From contig CM060912.1 of the NCBI GenBank assembly GCA_030737875.1, positions 879,431,199 through 879,495,198 on the forward strand: 64,000 nt of DNA, in the 5' to 3' direction. This stretch comes from Allium sativum. Taxonomy: Eukaryota > Streptophyta > Magnoliopsida > Asparagales > Amaryllidaceae. The notes beneath the pieces are model-generated. The model had not been told where the DNA came from and made no database searches. It worked only from the letters and a program-made list of their open reading frames with translations. Shown here piece by piece: positions 34,201-47,125 of the stretch (positions are counted from its first letter, which is position 1; each line of letters starts with the position of its first letter). Both the position numbers and the translations under genes were made by a program.

Positions 34201-35413
34201 GGATTCACAGTTATGTTTAGGTATAGTAGATATTATGTTAAATAAACAGTATACTGCAACTTAATTGCAAGTAACTACTAAATTAAATTTAGCCTTGCTG
34301 ATATTTTGCCATTTTTGGTTTTCATAATAGTTATGTTTACCATAGTTTTAATGATAAATATCATCCTATGTCTTGTTTTGGCTTCAAACACGCATAGCTT
34401 GATAGGAGTAATAAAAAATATAAAGTTTTGATGATACAACTGTTACCGTTAAATGCCTATATTTTAATGTTTTGCTACTTATAAAATGTGGCACATTGCG
34501 TTAACAATTTGTGAAAGATCGACTATTTTTGAGCTATAGCTGTTGGCAAATTATATTTGAAAAAGTTTATTTCAATACTGCATTCTGTGGATACAAATTA
34601 TTAAACTGTTACATTTCTGTTTACTCTATTTTGTAGGTAGTCACAACAAGATTACAGTATTTAATTGCAAAATGCATGGGCATTAATTTACTCTTTTGGG
34701 TCTCTTCTCATGACCAGTGCCACATTTTTGGAGATTTCTGTAGCAACAACAGAGAAATAACAGAATGTTTGAGATGGTCAAAAATCAGTGGATCGGGTCA
34801 AGTAACTGTTCACTTTAGAATATTACAACCAAAATATCATTAAGTGAGTTTCTCGTGAGATCCTCTAGAGTGTGATGCTTTCAACTCTATCACAAATTTG
34901 GTGCATGTGATAATTTAGTTGAAAAGGTATGTACTGACACTATTAAGATATTTATTTAACCTGCCTGTAATTGTTTAGTATTATGTACTAGCGCTACTAA
35001 GTTATGTATTTAGTTGAATCATTGGTAACCAAAATTCGTTGGATCATGGATATAATTGTTTAACATTTCCTCCTATCATCATTGGTAACCCAACTTCCAA
35101 TTCTTCCTGTCATCATTGCACGATGCCTGCATCTTTCAGAAAGCCTTAACACTTTAGGTATTAAGATAATGGTATCGTTGCTGCCACCTACCGTTGGAAA
35201 CCAATATCCTAATTGTCAGATCACTTCAGAATTTGTTATAGCATATCCGGGTTCTCATCATAAATGACAGTTCGGCTGTCATCGATACATACTTTATATC
35301 TTACTGGACTATTGCTTCTGTATTATTTTCAATTTTCCAGCAGTTATATCACGGTTGCCTCCTTTGGTCAAATCCATCTATGTACACGTCCATCAGGTGT
35401 GCCTGCGTACTGG

Positions 35414-37086
35414 TGCATATAAATTAGATAATCTAATCTAACTCATTTGAGATGAATCTTCGTGTCAAAGGTCATCCGTTCATAGACAAGAATATATAAC
35501 CACAATCAACCAATTTTGCAATAATCATCCAAACACAATTTATATACTAACAACAATGAATATTATTATATGAAATAACAACATTCACAATTTTCCATAA
35601 AGTGTGAGAGTTAACTCACCATCCATTCCAATTCGACAATTTACGATGTTTTATATAATTTCAAACAGGCGTTTGAAATTACACAAAAAACCAAATAGCT
35701 CCAAATCTCACTAACTCAACTCGTGCGTGTAATGTTCGTCAATATGAACCCAATGCAATTTGTTTCATCCCAATCTGATTATGTATGAAAAAGACATCGC
35801 ATATACAAGTTAATATAGGATTTTGAGATAAATATTTGTTTCTTAATTACTTTATTAATATATTCCCTCACCCGTATTACATGTGATAACCCTTCTTCAT
35901 CAAATTCAAATTCATGCCCAAGCTTTTACACTAAACCCATGGCCGAATGTTTTCTTCCACCCTTCTCTCCCTCATTTTCACCATGAAATCATCTCTCGAT
36001 TTCATCATTTGACTACTCTTCTCGAATGCTTCCTCCCTATCATCTAAACGTACCAATTGAGCCACTGCCCGAAAACCGGATATCCAGATCTACTCGCTGC
36101 TATAGGGAAATATACATCTCCCATGGTTGATCGGAGCTCCCCTCTTAAATGCCGTCGTGCTTATGCCACTTCGAGAAACTCAAATCCAAGCTGCTTCGTA
36201 CAAATCAACGCTTATGGCTTCAAGAAAACTCAAACTCTAGAAAAATTTGCCTCACGACCATGCGTTATCGACACCTTCGATGATGTGCACCTAACAATTA
36301 TCACATAAGAATGAAGATTTTGCACCTAGAAACTCAAAGATGCAGAATTTTTATTTTCAACTTTCATGTATTTTGAACCGTCCATACTTTTTATTTTTTT
36401 ACTGTCAATGAACGAAGAATAAAAAGAATGGATAGTGGCGACTAATTAAAGAATTAGGTCAGGAAGGATAAGATAATATATAGTAAAGATTTTTGTAATA
36501 TGATATTCATGTGTTGTCATCGTTCGAAGTTTATAGCTCGCACGAAGACATACTAAACCTAATTGCTGTGAAATTTGAAATTCTACAATAATTTAATATT
36601 ATTGACCCGATGAAATTGGTTTCGTCGAATTCTGAGACTGTTTGAAAAAACAAATATTTTCATTGCAAACCGTTAATCGATACCTGTTTATATCGCCCGT
36701 GATCACACAACTTCAATTGACACGAAATTTGAAATTATACTATAATTAATTAGCCATTACTAATTCAATAAAATTGATTTCATTAAAATCCAAGATCATT
36801 TGCAAAATGGCTATTTCCACCTGTTATTAAAATCAAATAAATAATTAATTGATTCCAAAACATTCACATTCATCGATAATAATTTCTTATTATCGTTTAT
36901 GTTCAAATATAATTTCCTATAGCTTCAAAATAAATATAAATGGATTTTAAACTCAATATTTTAAATTTCAAGTTAATTCTATAACCATATTCTCTTTTAA
37001 AATTTAACTCACAATTCTTAAAATTGATCGTTTTAAATATTTAAGTTAATTAAATATTTTTATATAAAAATTTGGGTCATTACAAA
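35414..37086 (-). mobile_element. Start of a diverged giant-type LTR, minus strand
   Basis: Reading leftwards from 37086 on the minus strand gives TGTAATGACCCAAATTTTT, then ttaaatatttaaaacgat. Further on comes a block with cagaattcgacgaaaccaat and ttcgtgcgagc-type sequence. These match in order the start of the giant LTR on the plus strand (TGTAACAACC, atatttaaaatgat, aaattcgacgaaattag). So this is a related but older family in the opposite direction. The ORF at 36057-36308 lies where the plus-strand LTRs have their GC-rich leader and is not supported as a gene. Confidence 0.55.
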
Positions 37087-37378
37087 AAGGGTGTGATAGA
37101 TGTCTAAGTACTAGTGATAATAAATAAATAAACATCATAGCATCCATGCTCACATTCACTCACTCAGTGCATAAATTCTACGATACTCAATACTGTGGTC
37201 ACCATATCCATCAGGGCCATGAAAGGTCCAACTGCCCTGGTCTCCGCTCACTATCGCTATGACCAACTACCCTAGTCTATAGCCAATAACCCTACCCAGT
37301 CCACACTGCCTTCGCTCTAGGGTCCGGGCCAATCAATCCATATTGCCCTGGATCTGATTCGTCTACATGCCCCTTCTA
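37087..37378. other. Unassigned repeat-like DNA
   Basis: It contains acatcatagcatccatgctc, agtgcataaattctacg and three 'cctagtctatagcc / ccctggtctccgc'-like phrases that recall parts of gypsy LTRs read in reverse. No element border could be fixed. Confidence 0.3.
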
Positions 37379-37572
37379 TCGAACACCAGAAAATGCCTTT
37401 CGTAGCGTTGTAAAAACACTGCGAAAACTTATAGTAGCGTTCCGATAAAAGCTGCTATACGACATGCAAGTAAAAGTCTAAAAGCTTTTGTTGCGTTTTG
37501 GTGAACGCAACAAAAAATGAACAAATTGTAGCGTTTCAGAAACCCTACAAAAAGATTTTTTTTGCAGCGGCT
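37379..37572 (+). mobile_element. CACTA-like left end with GTAGCG subterminal repeats
   Basis: ACACCAGAAA (37383-37392) matches the inner part of the CACTACACCAGAAA terminus seen at 46956 in reverse; the outer CACT is lost. Subterminal motifs in both directions follow: cgtagcgttg, tagtagcgttcc, ttgttgcgttttggtgaacgcaacaa and ttgtagcgtttc. Such dense short inverted motifs are typical transposase-binding regions of CACTA elements. Confidence 0.5.
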
Positions 37573-37789
37573 TAAAAATGCAACTAAAGTGATACTTGCA
37601 TCACAACAACAAAACTAAGTTTTTCACAGCAATTATGCTCAGCGGTTTTAGATTGGAAGCGGTGGAAATTGTTTTTGGCGGTAATGCATTCAAGGTTAAA
37701 CGCTAACAAAAAAAATCTTTTCGTCCGCCGCTTAACAAAGTTTTCATTTCCCCCCATACGTGAGAATAACAGTTCCGTGTTTTCATTTG

Positions 37790-38011
37790 TTTGCACAGTA
37801 TTCACTTCCTCTTCCTCAATTTCGGTTTCCCCCAAAATCGATTTCGATTGTAATCTCGTCATCCTCATCATAGATTTCTTCATCGCTAGCTTATCTCGGC
37901 AATTTCCTTTTCCTCTTCGATTTCCCTACTCGCGGTTTCCCTAAACTCGCGGGTTACCTTCCCCCTTCCCCTATCTTCGGTTGCGCTTCACTGGGCGGAG
38001 ACAGAAACTTA
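37790..38011 (+). promoter_or_regulatory. CT-rich 5' leader of a CACTA-like element
   Basis: The segment is rich in ttcctcttcgatttccc, cggtttcccccaaaatc and similar phrases. It ends actta/GTAAGC, a donor-like site, after which the sequence is T-rich. The same style of leader occurs on the minus strand near 62640-62900 at the head of the other CACTA relic. This supports a plus-strand gene start, though no transposase exon was found downstream. Confidence 0.4.
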
Positions 38012-38846
38012 GTAAGCATTTTTTATTCTAGTTTTTAGTTCGATTTCATATCATTCCAGTTTTTAGCAATAAGTTAATGTGGTGTCTTTCTCAATTTGCG
38101 TTAGACTGTATGTTAGTTAATGAGATGGGTTGAAATCCATTTGTTATAGTTTTGACAAAGTCATGCAATATGATGTGCATTATATTAGAGTAACATTCAT
38201 ACTAGTAAGCAAGCAAATAGGATAAAAGCAAATTTATCATGGTTAATGTGGAGAGTTATATTATCACTGTCCCCAAATTTGTGATATCCTTTCGTTGGAA
38301 AATCCAATGAAATAGTACATGCAAAGGGTTATAAAGCACCGGTAACAAATGTATTATGAAACAAACGAGAATATAAACAGTGTAAGTTGCTTTAGAAGTT
38401 CATTAAATTAGTGTTGAGGTTGATCTAACATAAGAATATGCCGCTTATATATTTCACGTATATTTTGGTAAATCGCCAACCAATGTAACATATGTTGATA
38501 TTTTTGTTGAAATAAATAAATTCAAGTATCTTTTCGAAACATATACCTTCATATTCTGCATCAACATCAGAATAATTAGATGTTAGATATAATTAAATGA
38601 ATGCTTGTAATGACCAAGTGGATCCATAGGATGAATTGTGAAAAAGTTACACGATGATGATAAATAAATAATCCATGAACTAGCATAAGGCCATAAATTT
38701 ATCTGAACAATAACCCCGCATGCTTCTATTATCAGGATCAACCCGATGTTATATCAGGACATGAGCAGCCTTCAAACATAGGCCCTCAATTTTGTAAACT
38801 GACCTCAACAGTATTTTTTTTTAAATAAAAATAAAAATAAACATGT

Positions 38847-38923
38847 AGCGGCAACCCAATGTTGTTGCTGCTGGTGTCAGCAATAATTTTTTCTGCAATA
38901 TACAGCCACTCGCTGTTGCCGCT
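38847..38923. repeat. Inverted repeat AGCGGCAAC/GTTGCCGCT
   Basis: AGCGGCAAC at 38847-38855 is the exact reverse complement of GTTGCCGCT at 38915-38923, with further GCTG and CAGC motifs between. It is probably a fragment of subterminal CACTA repeat or a small foldback element. Confidence 0.4.
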
Positions 38924-41900
38924 GTTGGCAAAAGCCGTATTTTTTCAGATGTGTTTTGATTTGGACTATAGCTTTAGCGAATGTATTCATTAAACTCTAA
39001 TAACATTTAAACTACATTTTTTCATATTCTTAGTATCATATACAATAGTATACTCTGAAACAAGAGGGAGCGAGCAGCAGCACCACGTAGCTATACACAT
39101 GAAGAATATAATATTTTTAGAGATTGTAAAAAGGCTTGAACAGGTTTTAATATTTTTGCAATTGAGAAATAGATAGTCATAACTATAGTTTTGAATTAAC
39201 AAAGAGTGTGCTATACAGAAAACAACTAGATGTGGAACATACATGTTATCTATGATTTTTAAATTAAATTCATTCTTGTTTTTTCTTTTGATTTTTTAGA
39301 AAGTTAGTCTAACATTCAAATTGAGTTGAGTATAGAAATAACATAATTGGATTATTTGGCTATATTCGCTCGTTTTTGCATGCAAAATAACGAGTAAATT
39401 GGTTAAAGATGCTAATTTTAAGATGTCCTACAATTGCTCTTCAGCAAGAGAATTAGAGGGAAAAAAAGAAATAATTAGACTGATTGAAAATTTAATTTAC
39501 TATTCAAAACTTTAACTAAGATAGTATTGAAATCAAGGTCTATTTATTTCTCAAATGCGTGTAAAGAAAAATTTGACTCTTTTTGTTAGCATTTCAGTAG
39601 TCCAAGCCATCAGGACAATTTTAAGATAAGGATAAAGCACATTAGAAACACAAAATATATATACAACAACATCAAATCTAGAAATTTTCATTTGGCTTAG
39701 CAACGCGGACGAAAATCTACACTGAAATTCTTTTAACTGCACTTATCATTAAAGTTGTCATAGTAAAATTTACTTAATGTCTGCTTTTTTTTGCTGTAGA
39801 AAAGGCTCAAATTCAACGTCTAATGTGCCAACGGCCTGCAATATGGATATGGTAAGTTTCTTGATTTTTGTTTTAATTATATTGTACATATTTGTAGTTC
39901 TTTGGAGAATTATCTCATGTTAAAAACGTAAATATTAGACGTTGCACTTGCTGATTTTTGTTTTGGTTCATATGCGACCATATTTGTGTTTTTAAATGCA
40001 TATGTGAAACCATTAGCATTTGTATGAATTTATAAAAAATTCAACACCTGCTTTAACATGGTAGATGTTTGCACTTGTATCAATGATAATTACACTACTA
40101 TTCTCTTGAACATTCTAATTAATAAAGATTAATTACAAATCAAGTGTTTGATTATTTGCAATGTCAATAAATTTGATAATATAATTAGTTATGTATATGT
40201 GCTAATCTATGTGTGTTGAAATAAGCCCACTGAGAGTTGACATATGTTGATTATTAAATATAACAATATAAAACTAAACAATCAATTATAAATACTTTTA
40301 AAGAAAAAACAATGATTATAGGGTAGAAGTGAAAAAAAGTAATAAAAGAACGAATGTTTCTTTTCGTTAGGGCAGGTACTATTAAATTTTTGATTACTAA
40401 CAAAGAGATATATTTGTCAAATTTGGTATTTGAAATTGAGTCCGGAGTGTATTTGGCCATTTGGAAATTTTGTGCGCACACCAAATGGGGTAGAAATGGT
40501 TGCTTTCGTACAAAATAAAAATAAACATGTTTATTATTGTTTGATTGTGCACATCAAATAAATTTGGCTTAAATAAAAGATGGTTTATCTTTATTTAATT
40601 TATGTACATGTGCACATGGAATAATAGGCATAACATAACTATCTTCTATTGTTTAATGGTAATAATCTTCAATAAACCGTGGGAGAGTCGCATGCTTAGA
40701 ATAGAACAAGTCCTCGAGCGGGTACTATCAATTGCAAAGATGGAACCATTTTGATTCTTTAGAGAAAGACTTCATCTTCAATTCCAAGAGTAGAGTTTTC
40801 TTTACTTGCATAAATTTATTGGGACGGACTGCACGCATATTAATGCCCTTTTCTTCCTATTTTTATATGACTATTATCATGGATCCTAAATATGGTTAGC
40901 TCAGTTTTATACATGGCTTCCCATGCTTCGTTTTATCGAAATGTGTACCTAACTATGTTTTTGTTTTGTTTTCGCATAGTAAAAATGCATTCAGAGCTTC
41001 TCTTTAGTTAGTTTCGTGAATAAGATGCGATAAGATTTCCACGTATGGTTCAGTTCATTTAGTGTTTACTGTAATAAAATGCATATAGATTCTGGGAACC
41101 GAAATGGAGGAGGAATAAGTCGTTATGATAGTGTTTATTTGGGATCTGTTTTGCTTGTGTATGGACGAGGTCTTGTTGTTTGAAGTAGTTTTTATATGGG
41201 TGGTAAGGCGAAATGTTGCTGTCAGTTTGGAATATGAAACAGTAAATGCAAAGATTGGAAGATGCGTAACACAGAAAAGTATGGTGAACAAACAAAACAG
41301 CGCCAGGATGAACTAAAATGAACAAAAAGTTAAACAAAAAACTGAAATCCATAACACTTTTTTTTTAAAGATAAATAGACACAAAAATATCAAGAAATGT
41401 CTTGTAGCAGATTAGTGTTTTCACTAAATGAAATCAAAACCATATTGGTCCGGTGGTTTTCTTGTAAACGTTCTTTTAGTTTGTATACTCGATTTTCTCT
41501 TTTCAGCACTTGTCATTGCCAAAATTGAAGTGGGAATGTGTTCCTATAAGATGTCATTGATGAAAGAGTTGATGGTAGTTGTACGTTTTTTTGGTTTAAT
41601 GCTTATTGCAGCATGAGATAAGATCAATTTATGGATACTGACCTTAATAAATCATAAATATTTTCATCTCTTGGCTATTTAATTGTAGCAATGGGGTTCT
41701 TGCAAATAAAGTTTTTAAGAAAGTGCTAATTCAAGCCGTAAAATCCCCATCACGGTTTGATTACTCTATTTTCCTCTCTTCTATTCTGTTATCTACTTTT
41801 ACAAAGGTACGCATGGTTTTCTACAAAGTCTTTGCAAATGGCTTCTGAAAAAAGGCACTGTTTTACAATGGATTTGCAATAGTTTTTCTGCACCATATGT

Positions 41901-44900
41901 GTGATATTTTACATTATTTTGCAAACGATTTGCAATAATTTTTCTGTACCATAAATATAACAGTTTCTGCTAATTATATACATCCAACCGTTTAAAGCTT
42001 AAAATATTATGTAGTGAGAATGTCACTTTGGATGCATTTGGTGACCTGCAGCTTGCCCTTTACACACATAGCCTTCTTGCTGCAGTTCGTTTTCCGGAAG
42101 CCGCATCACCTTAGCTAGTTATTCTTCTCTTTCCGTCGTATATCATGTACAATTGTTTTGTTTAATTTCATATGCTAAATTGGCATTGTTTCTGAAATCA
42201 AGTCATCAATTATAATATGCCTCCTTGAAAAACTGTATCCTGCCTAATCTACATTTCCATTAGTTACTTTTATACAACTAGTTACAGGGCCTGTAAATCC
42301 GGTTTATTTTATAAAATTGAATAATCTTTAATGATTTATCAACTTCTTTTCAGATGCATTGACGCTTTTGTTCAACGCGTCCAGGATTTGCACCAAGTAT
42401 ATCACAAAATATACGTATTGTGGTCAAACGCTAATAGTCATACCACAATGACCCTAAGGAAACACCTCAGGACACAGTTTCAAAGTAATTTTGATGGGGA
42501 TTCCTGTTTTTAAATTTGAAGCTGATTTGATAAGATTATAAATTTGGTGCAAGCATAGTATCATGTAACACATACCCTTCAGTGTTTGTTTGTATACTAA
42601 ATGTTTTATTAGTGACTTCACTTAATTTGATTATTATTTCTAAATTAGTTACTAATTCGTAAATTTTCATGTTGCAAGAATTGGTATACTGCAGCTTCCT
42701 ATTTTATACATCAGTCTTGTAGTCAGAAGAATTAAATAATTACTTCAAAGAATAATGATTAAAAGATATAACTAAAATACTTTTGATAGGACTTCTTGTT
42801 TTCTATCACTTGGAGCCGGATGCGAGTGTCTTAAAGTTTTACATACTTGCTGGTTTTTATTGGTATGCGGATGGATGAACTAATATGATTTCGTGGCATT
42901 TTTCCATATCTTAACCTTTGTCAGCTGCATAGTCAATCCTCCATGTAACTTGATAGTATAAGATGTTTATGCACATAACACATGCATCTGTTTTATGAGC
43001 ATTCCTGGTCCTGTTGCAACTTAGCATTTAATTTGTCATTTTTTTGTGTTTACTTGAGCTATTTCCGTTCACCTTTACTGATTGCTTCTCCTAGCTATTC
43101 ATTAAAGTCTCACGACACTATGCTGTATCCATATCTGTTTCGTCTGAATTAACTACAGTTCAATTTACTACTATTTTTTTATACTCCGTTCAGTGTTAAG
43201 TACTTAGTTTTTCCAAGTGGCTTTCCTTATCTAGTGACAACCACCCTTTCCTATTTACAAATTATTTATAAAGGGAAATATATCATGGTGATGTTCCCTC
43301 TATTTGCAACTTTAGTACAAGCTAATGTACATAAAGTGTACTGATCATATCTCTTATCTTTGCAACTTTTAGTACACGCTATTTCGGGTGGCACCACATA
43401 CATGGATTATGTTAACTGACGTTTATTACTTTCAAACTTGAACGGGATGATATATTGCTTGCTTCACTCTGATAATATACACCTTACTGAATTTTACCCG
43501 GCTTCCTTAAGGTGGCATTAAAGTTCCTATAACATTTTTTTTCCTTTTTCAAACGGTCACTGTCACACGTAAAATTATTGTAGTTATTTGGTTTCTGCGT
43601 ATAGCACTAAACATTCATCAACCAAAAGTACAAAAAGGACTGGTTTTCCACTCTTCACAGTTTCCTTTTTATATGCGTCTCCATACTGGATTAATCTGCT
43701 AAATTTGCACACTGGTTGTTCTACTTAAATATCCACATATTTTTTGTTAGTTTCTGTTGGTACTATAACATCCTAAGTTCGCATATTGGAGGCAAGCGTT
43801 CTGCAAATACTATTAAATTTCCTCTCAGAGGCATATGATCTTCATACAATTTACTTTTTGACATTTTGTACTTGCTTATTTTTCTCATATTTATAATAAA
43901 TGCCTGCTGTTTTATCAGATCTATACAATATATTCACATGTAAGCAAATGTAAAATATGTCCCCATTTTCTCAAAGCTGCTTGTGCATTTCCTCAGGAAT
44001 CATATCAAAAAGGGTTAGCTTGATATTTTTACTATCTATTACCAATTATGAACTTATCTTCTTATCTGATTTTCATGCAAATGTATTGTATAATTATAGA
44101 AAAAACCAAATTTATTAGCATGCTTATTTGTTGACATTGTTGTTATGAATCCTTCAATTTATTTTACTCATATTATTTCATGCTCGGTAATCATGACTTG
44201 CACATATTTAACATATATTTATTTCTTCTGTTGGTTATAATTTGATTGCTAGCTTAACAACATTACATTTGGGCATACTAGCTAGAAAAAATAAAATGGG
44301 TAGCTTACTTCAGGGTCCATGTTATGTTGACATTTCAGAAAATTAAGCATTATTCTGTCGTTTAACATTCATCATACTTTCTCATTTTTAAACTCTTATT
44401 TTTTAAAGAAAATATCACTGCCAAATGAAACTTTCTACAAAAAATTATGTTTCGTATTCATGCTTATCAACTATATAATATGAAGCATGCTGAGGAGCGA
44501 TGGATTATTTGAAGAAAAATAACAGTTGGCCATGGTTCATAAAATGTCACTTGCTTCTGCCATCAACATGATGGAGGGATTTTTCTCGACCTTTTCTGTT
44601 TTCTACTTTATCAAACACAAACATCAGAAATTTGCAATGCTAAAGTGACCGCATATAAGATTTTTAGTTCATTTACAATGTGTACCGGTTAAAATGACCC
44701 TTATTTCCTTTTAAGTGAGAATGCAGAGAACATAGGAAAAGAGTGACTTTTCTTAGCATCTCATTCTTTGTTAATGCTATTAGGGGCTATTCAGTAAATC
44801 CTACCAATTCATTTTTCATATACAATAATGCATGCACCACTTGCTACTTAAAACATACTCAAGTGTTTCCCTTATGTTTGTGCAAGTTTTTATAGCAATA

Positions 44901-45831
44901 ACATCCTTAGTTCCATAGTATTTAAGTATGTGGATTCTTCATTCCAAACTTTGGAAATAAATCTCAAGCTGCATATTTTTTTTTAAAATATTTACAAATT
45001 AATTGAAAATCTTGTTTGCATTTATGGATGTATGATTTATTTTCACCGATTAATTAAAATAATTTTTCATTAGTTACGTGTAAATTTGTGAACTAAAAAT
45101 TGTAATGCATTACTTGGTTACACTATACATGTACATTTAAGGAAACTGAAGAAGTAGGCTTCCTTATTATTGAGAAATAAAAGCGATTGCATATAAATTG
45201 ATTATTAATCAATAATAAATCAAGGGGATATTTATGCTTTGAGTCTGTCATTTTTTCATATATCCATTTGATTTGCAGATTGTGATTCAAAGCTATAGTA
45301 TTAAATATTTTTGGTCTCTTTTATGCAGTAGAAAATGGATGGAGAGTGATCAGGATTGAAGAATGGAAGTAAATATGAAGGTAATTATGGAGAAACAATT
45401 TTTTTTCAATTTTTTATCAATTAGATGGATTTATATAAGCTTAATTGGTTCTATTAGTAATGCACTTGCAGTTTTTGCCAAACATTACATCAAACATAAT
45501 AGATATGACATTACATCGTACATAACATATAATCCACTTATAAATGCACAAAACACACGATTTATTTGCAAATGCAAACTACGGGTATGTTAACTCACTT
45601 ATGCATACAAGGAAGAAAATATGTGCCACTATACCCTAAACGTATGTGTATTTATTTGTAAGAAACAATATATATTAAAGTTATGTGTATATTTATTTGA
45701 ATGCTTAACTTGGTTCTTGTTTTTTAATATGTAAGTATATGAATAGAGTATTAGTGAGAACACAGGTCATCAAAACTTGCACACATTCACATGTAGGTTA
45801 TAATAAATATGTATATATATTATGGTAGCAG
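38924..45831 (+). other. T-rich intron-like interior of a CACTA-like region; no recognised exons
   Basis: It is T-rich on the plus strand, with occasional exon-like blocks bounded by splice-like sites. Examples are ctgtag at about 39800 to gtaagt at about 39852, and ttttcag/atgcat near 42353. None of their translations match a family I know. Frames such as 42331-42513 are short and without motif. I see no tnp2 or transposase-associated domain here. Confidence 0.4.
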
Positions 45832-46056
45832 GTTTTCCGAAACAAAGCATTTGCCATTGCATGGCCTAAGCATTTGAATTGGCATGGCCTGAGTATGAAC
45901 AAAAATAGTTTCGGTCTACATACTATAGACATAGGCCTGCATGAAATAATGGAAGATGGTTCTAATTTACTGAAGTTTCACACTTTTGTAAAGAGAAGTC
46001 TGGTTGAAGATGTAGATAATACAAAACTGGAAGATGCTGACATTGAATTATTATAA
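45832..46056 (+). CDS. Possible 3' exon of unknown function
   Basis: A 75-codon open frame follows the acceptor-like tggtagcag (G at 45831) and ends in TAA at 46054-46056. The encoded piece has AIAWPKHLNWHGLSMNKN and an acidic C-terminus (VEDVDNTKLEDADIELL). I do not recognise it. It lies about 0.9 kb before a CACTA terminus on the same strand, so it could be the last exon of the element's gene or a captured host exon. The frame length is modest and could be chance. Confidence 0.25.
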   Translation, partial: VFRNKAFAIAWPKHLNWHGLSMNKNSFGLHTIDIGLHEIMEDGSNLLKFHTFVKRSLVEDVDNTKLEDADIELL

Positions 46057-46574
46057 AGAGAAGTCTGATGTTATTTTAAGCCTAGAAGGTTCCTTGTATG
46101 GGTATGGACCATAATAAAATTGCAGTCATTGCATTAATGTGAACCCAAACAATTTTCTCTTTCGGAGCTTCATTCCTATGGAATGCATGATTTTTGTCTT
46201 AATCAATTTTATATTTAAGGGGCGCTCATAATTTATTCTTAATTGATGCAGGAAAGAAAATAGCCTTTTAATTTTATTACTGTTATAGCCAGATAACTGA
46301 CAGTTTGACAAACCATTCCTCGTTTTTCATTATATCATGCCTTAGATGACTTTGTATGTAACGTGTCTTATATATCTCATTTGAAAATATATCTTCTTTA
46401 CATTTTCAGCTTGAAGATGCATAAACAGAGGAGAAGAAACAAAATGTTTTAATAGGAATAGCTGGGAAGCAAATAATCTGCATTGGAAAAATACACAGAA
46501 CATATGCAAATCAATCTAAAAATAATTAGATTAGTAGTATGTGAATATTGCAACAACATCATTTATGAATTGCT

Positions 46575-46956
46575 GACAAAACAATTAATAACAGCGTTTA
46601 TAAGTAGCTGTTGAAAACATATGAAAAAACTATATACAACATATAATACAAGCTGTCATAACATAGCAACAGCATTTGAACACGTGGTAAAAATTTTCAA
46701 AAATACCTTAAACATAGTTTCACAGCATTTTATAAACGCTGTTACAACTTTAAAACAACAGAATATAAACGCTGTATAAGTCCAATTTACAGCAGAAGAA
46801 CAACGCTGTATAAAAAAGCTTTTAACAGCGTTTTTATTTTGCTGTTAAAAATTACGCATCAACGACAGCATGTCGTTATACAGCGTTTATAGTAACGCTG
46901 TTATACACTATTACAGCGTTTTTGAAACGCTGTTAAAAGCTGTTTCTGGTGTAGTG
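46575..46956 (+). mobile_element. CACTA 3' terminus with AACAGCG/CGCTGTT subterminal repeats
   Basis: It ends CTGTTTCTGGTGTAGTG at 46956, the reverse complement of a CACTACACCAGAAACAG terminus. At least ten AACAGC or GCTGTT motifs in both orientations (aacagcgtttat, aacgctgtta, ttacagcgtttttgaaacg) fill the last 380 bp. CAT follows at 46957-46959. No matching left terminus with the same motif family was found in the window, so the partner is missing, diverged or outside. Confidence 0.75.
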
Positions 46957-46969
46957 CATCATTTTTCTT

Positions 46970-47125
46970 ATTTTTTGTAGCGGTTTTCCAATGCTACCGT
47001 AATATTTTCATAGCGTTTATTCTTTCCTACTATATATTTTTTGTTGCGTTTTATTTCATCTACAATATTTTTTGTAAATAATATTTGTAGCACTTTTTCA
47101 ACACTACGAAAAATTACTGATGAAC
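46970..47125 (+). mobile_element. Second CACTA-type subterminal repeat block (GTAGCG family)
   Basis: It contains tgtagcggttttccaatgctaccg, catagcgttt, tgttgcgttttat, ttgtagcacttttt and aacactacgaaa. These motifs match the left block at 37400-37570, not the AACAGCG block next door. It may be the right subterminal region of the 37379 element, disturbed by insertion of the AACAGCG element. No terminal CACTA was seen to its right. Confidence 0.5.

Larger units (their letters stand above)
29233..35413 (+). mobile_element. Possible Helitron-like element with intron-rich, non-conserved cargo
   Basis: TCTCTACTAA at 29233 is preceded by A, matching the usual plant Helitron 5' end. A candidate 3' end is CTGG/T at 35410-35414, preceded by a short CAGG-TGTG-CCTG hairpin, but that stem is weak. 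Inside, a CT-rich promoter-like leader and short exon-like blocks are separated by T-rich stretches with splice-like borders. Examples are tgcag at about 31700, tttgtag/gta near 34635, aaag/gtatgt near 34930 and ttag/gtatta near 35157. No replicase, helicase or RPA domain is seen. It could instead be a decayed transcribed locus. Confidence 0.35.

Noticed and set aside
45363..45593. 76-aa plus ORF before the possible 3' exon
   Set aside because: Low-complexity, T/A-driven composition without motif. A splice acceptor nearby (tatgcag at about 45328) does not connect to it in frame with anything recognised.
37379..46956. A single CACTA element from 37379 to 46956
   Set aside because: Subterminal motifs differ at the two ends (GTAGCG versus AACAGCG) and the 3-bp flanks (CTA versus CAT) do not match.
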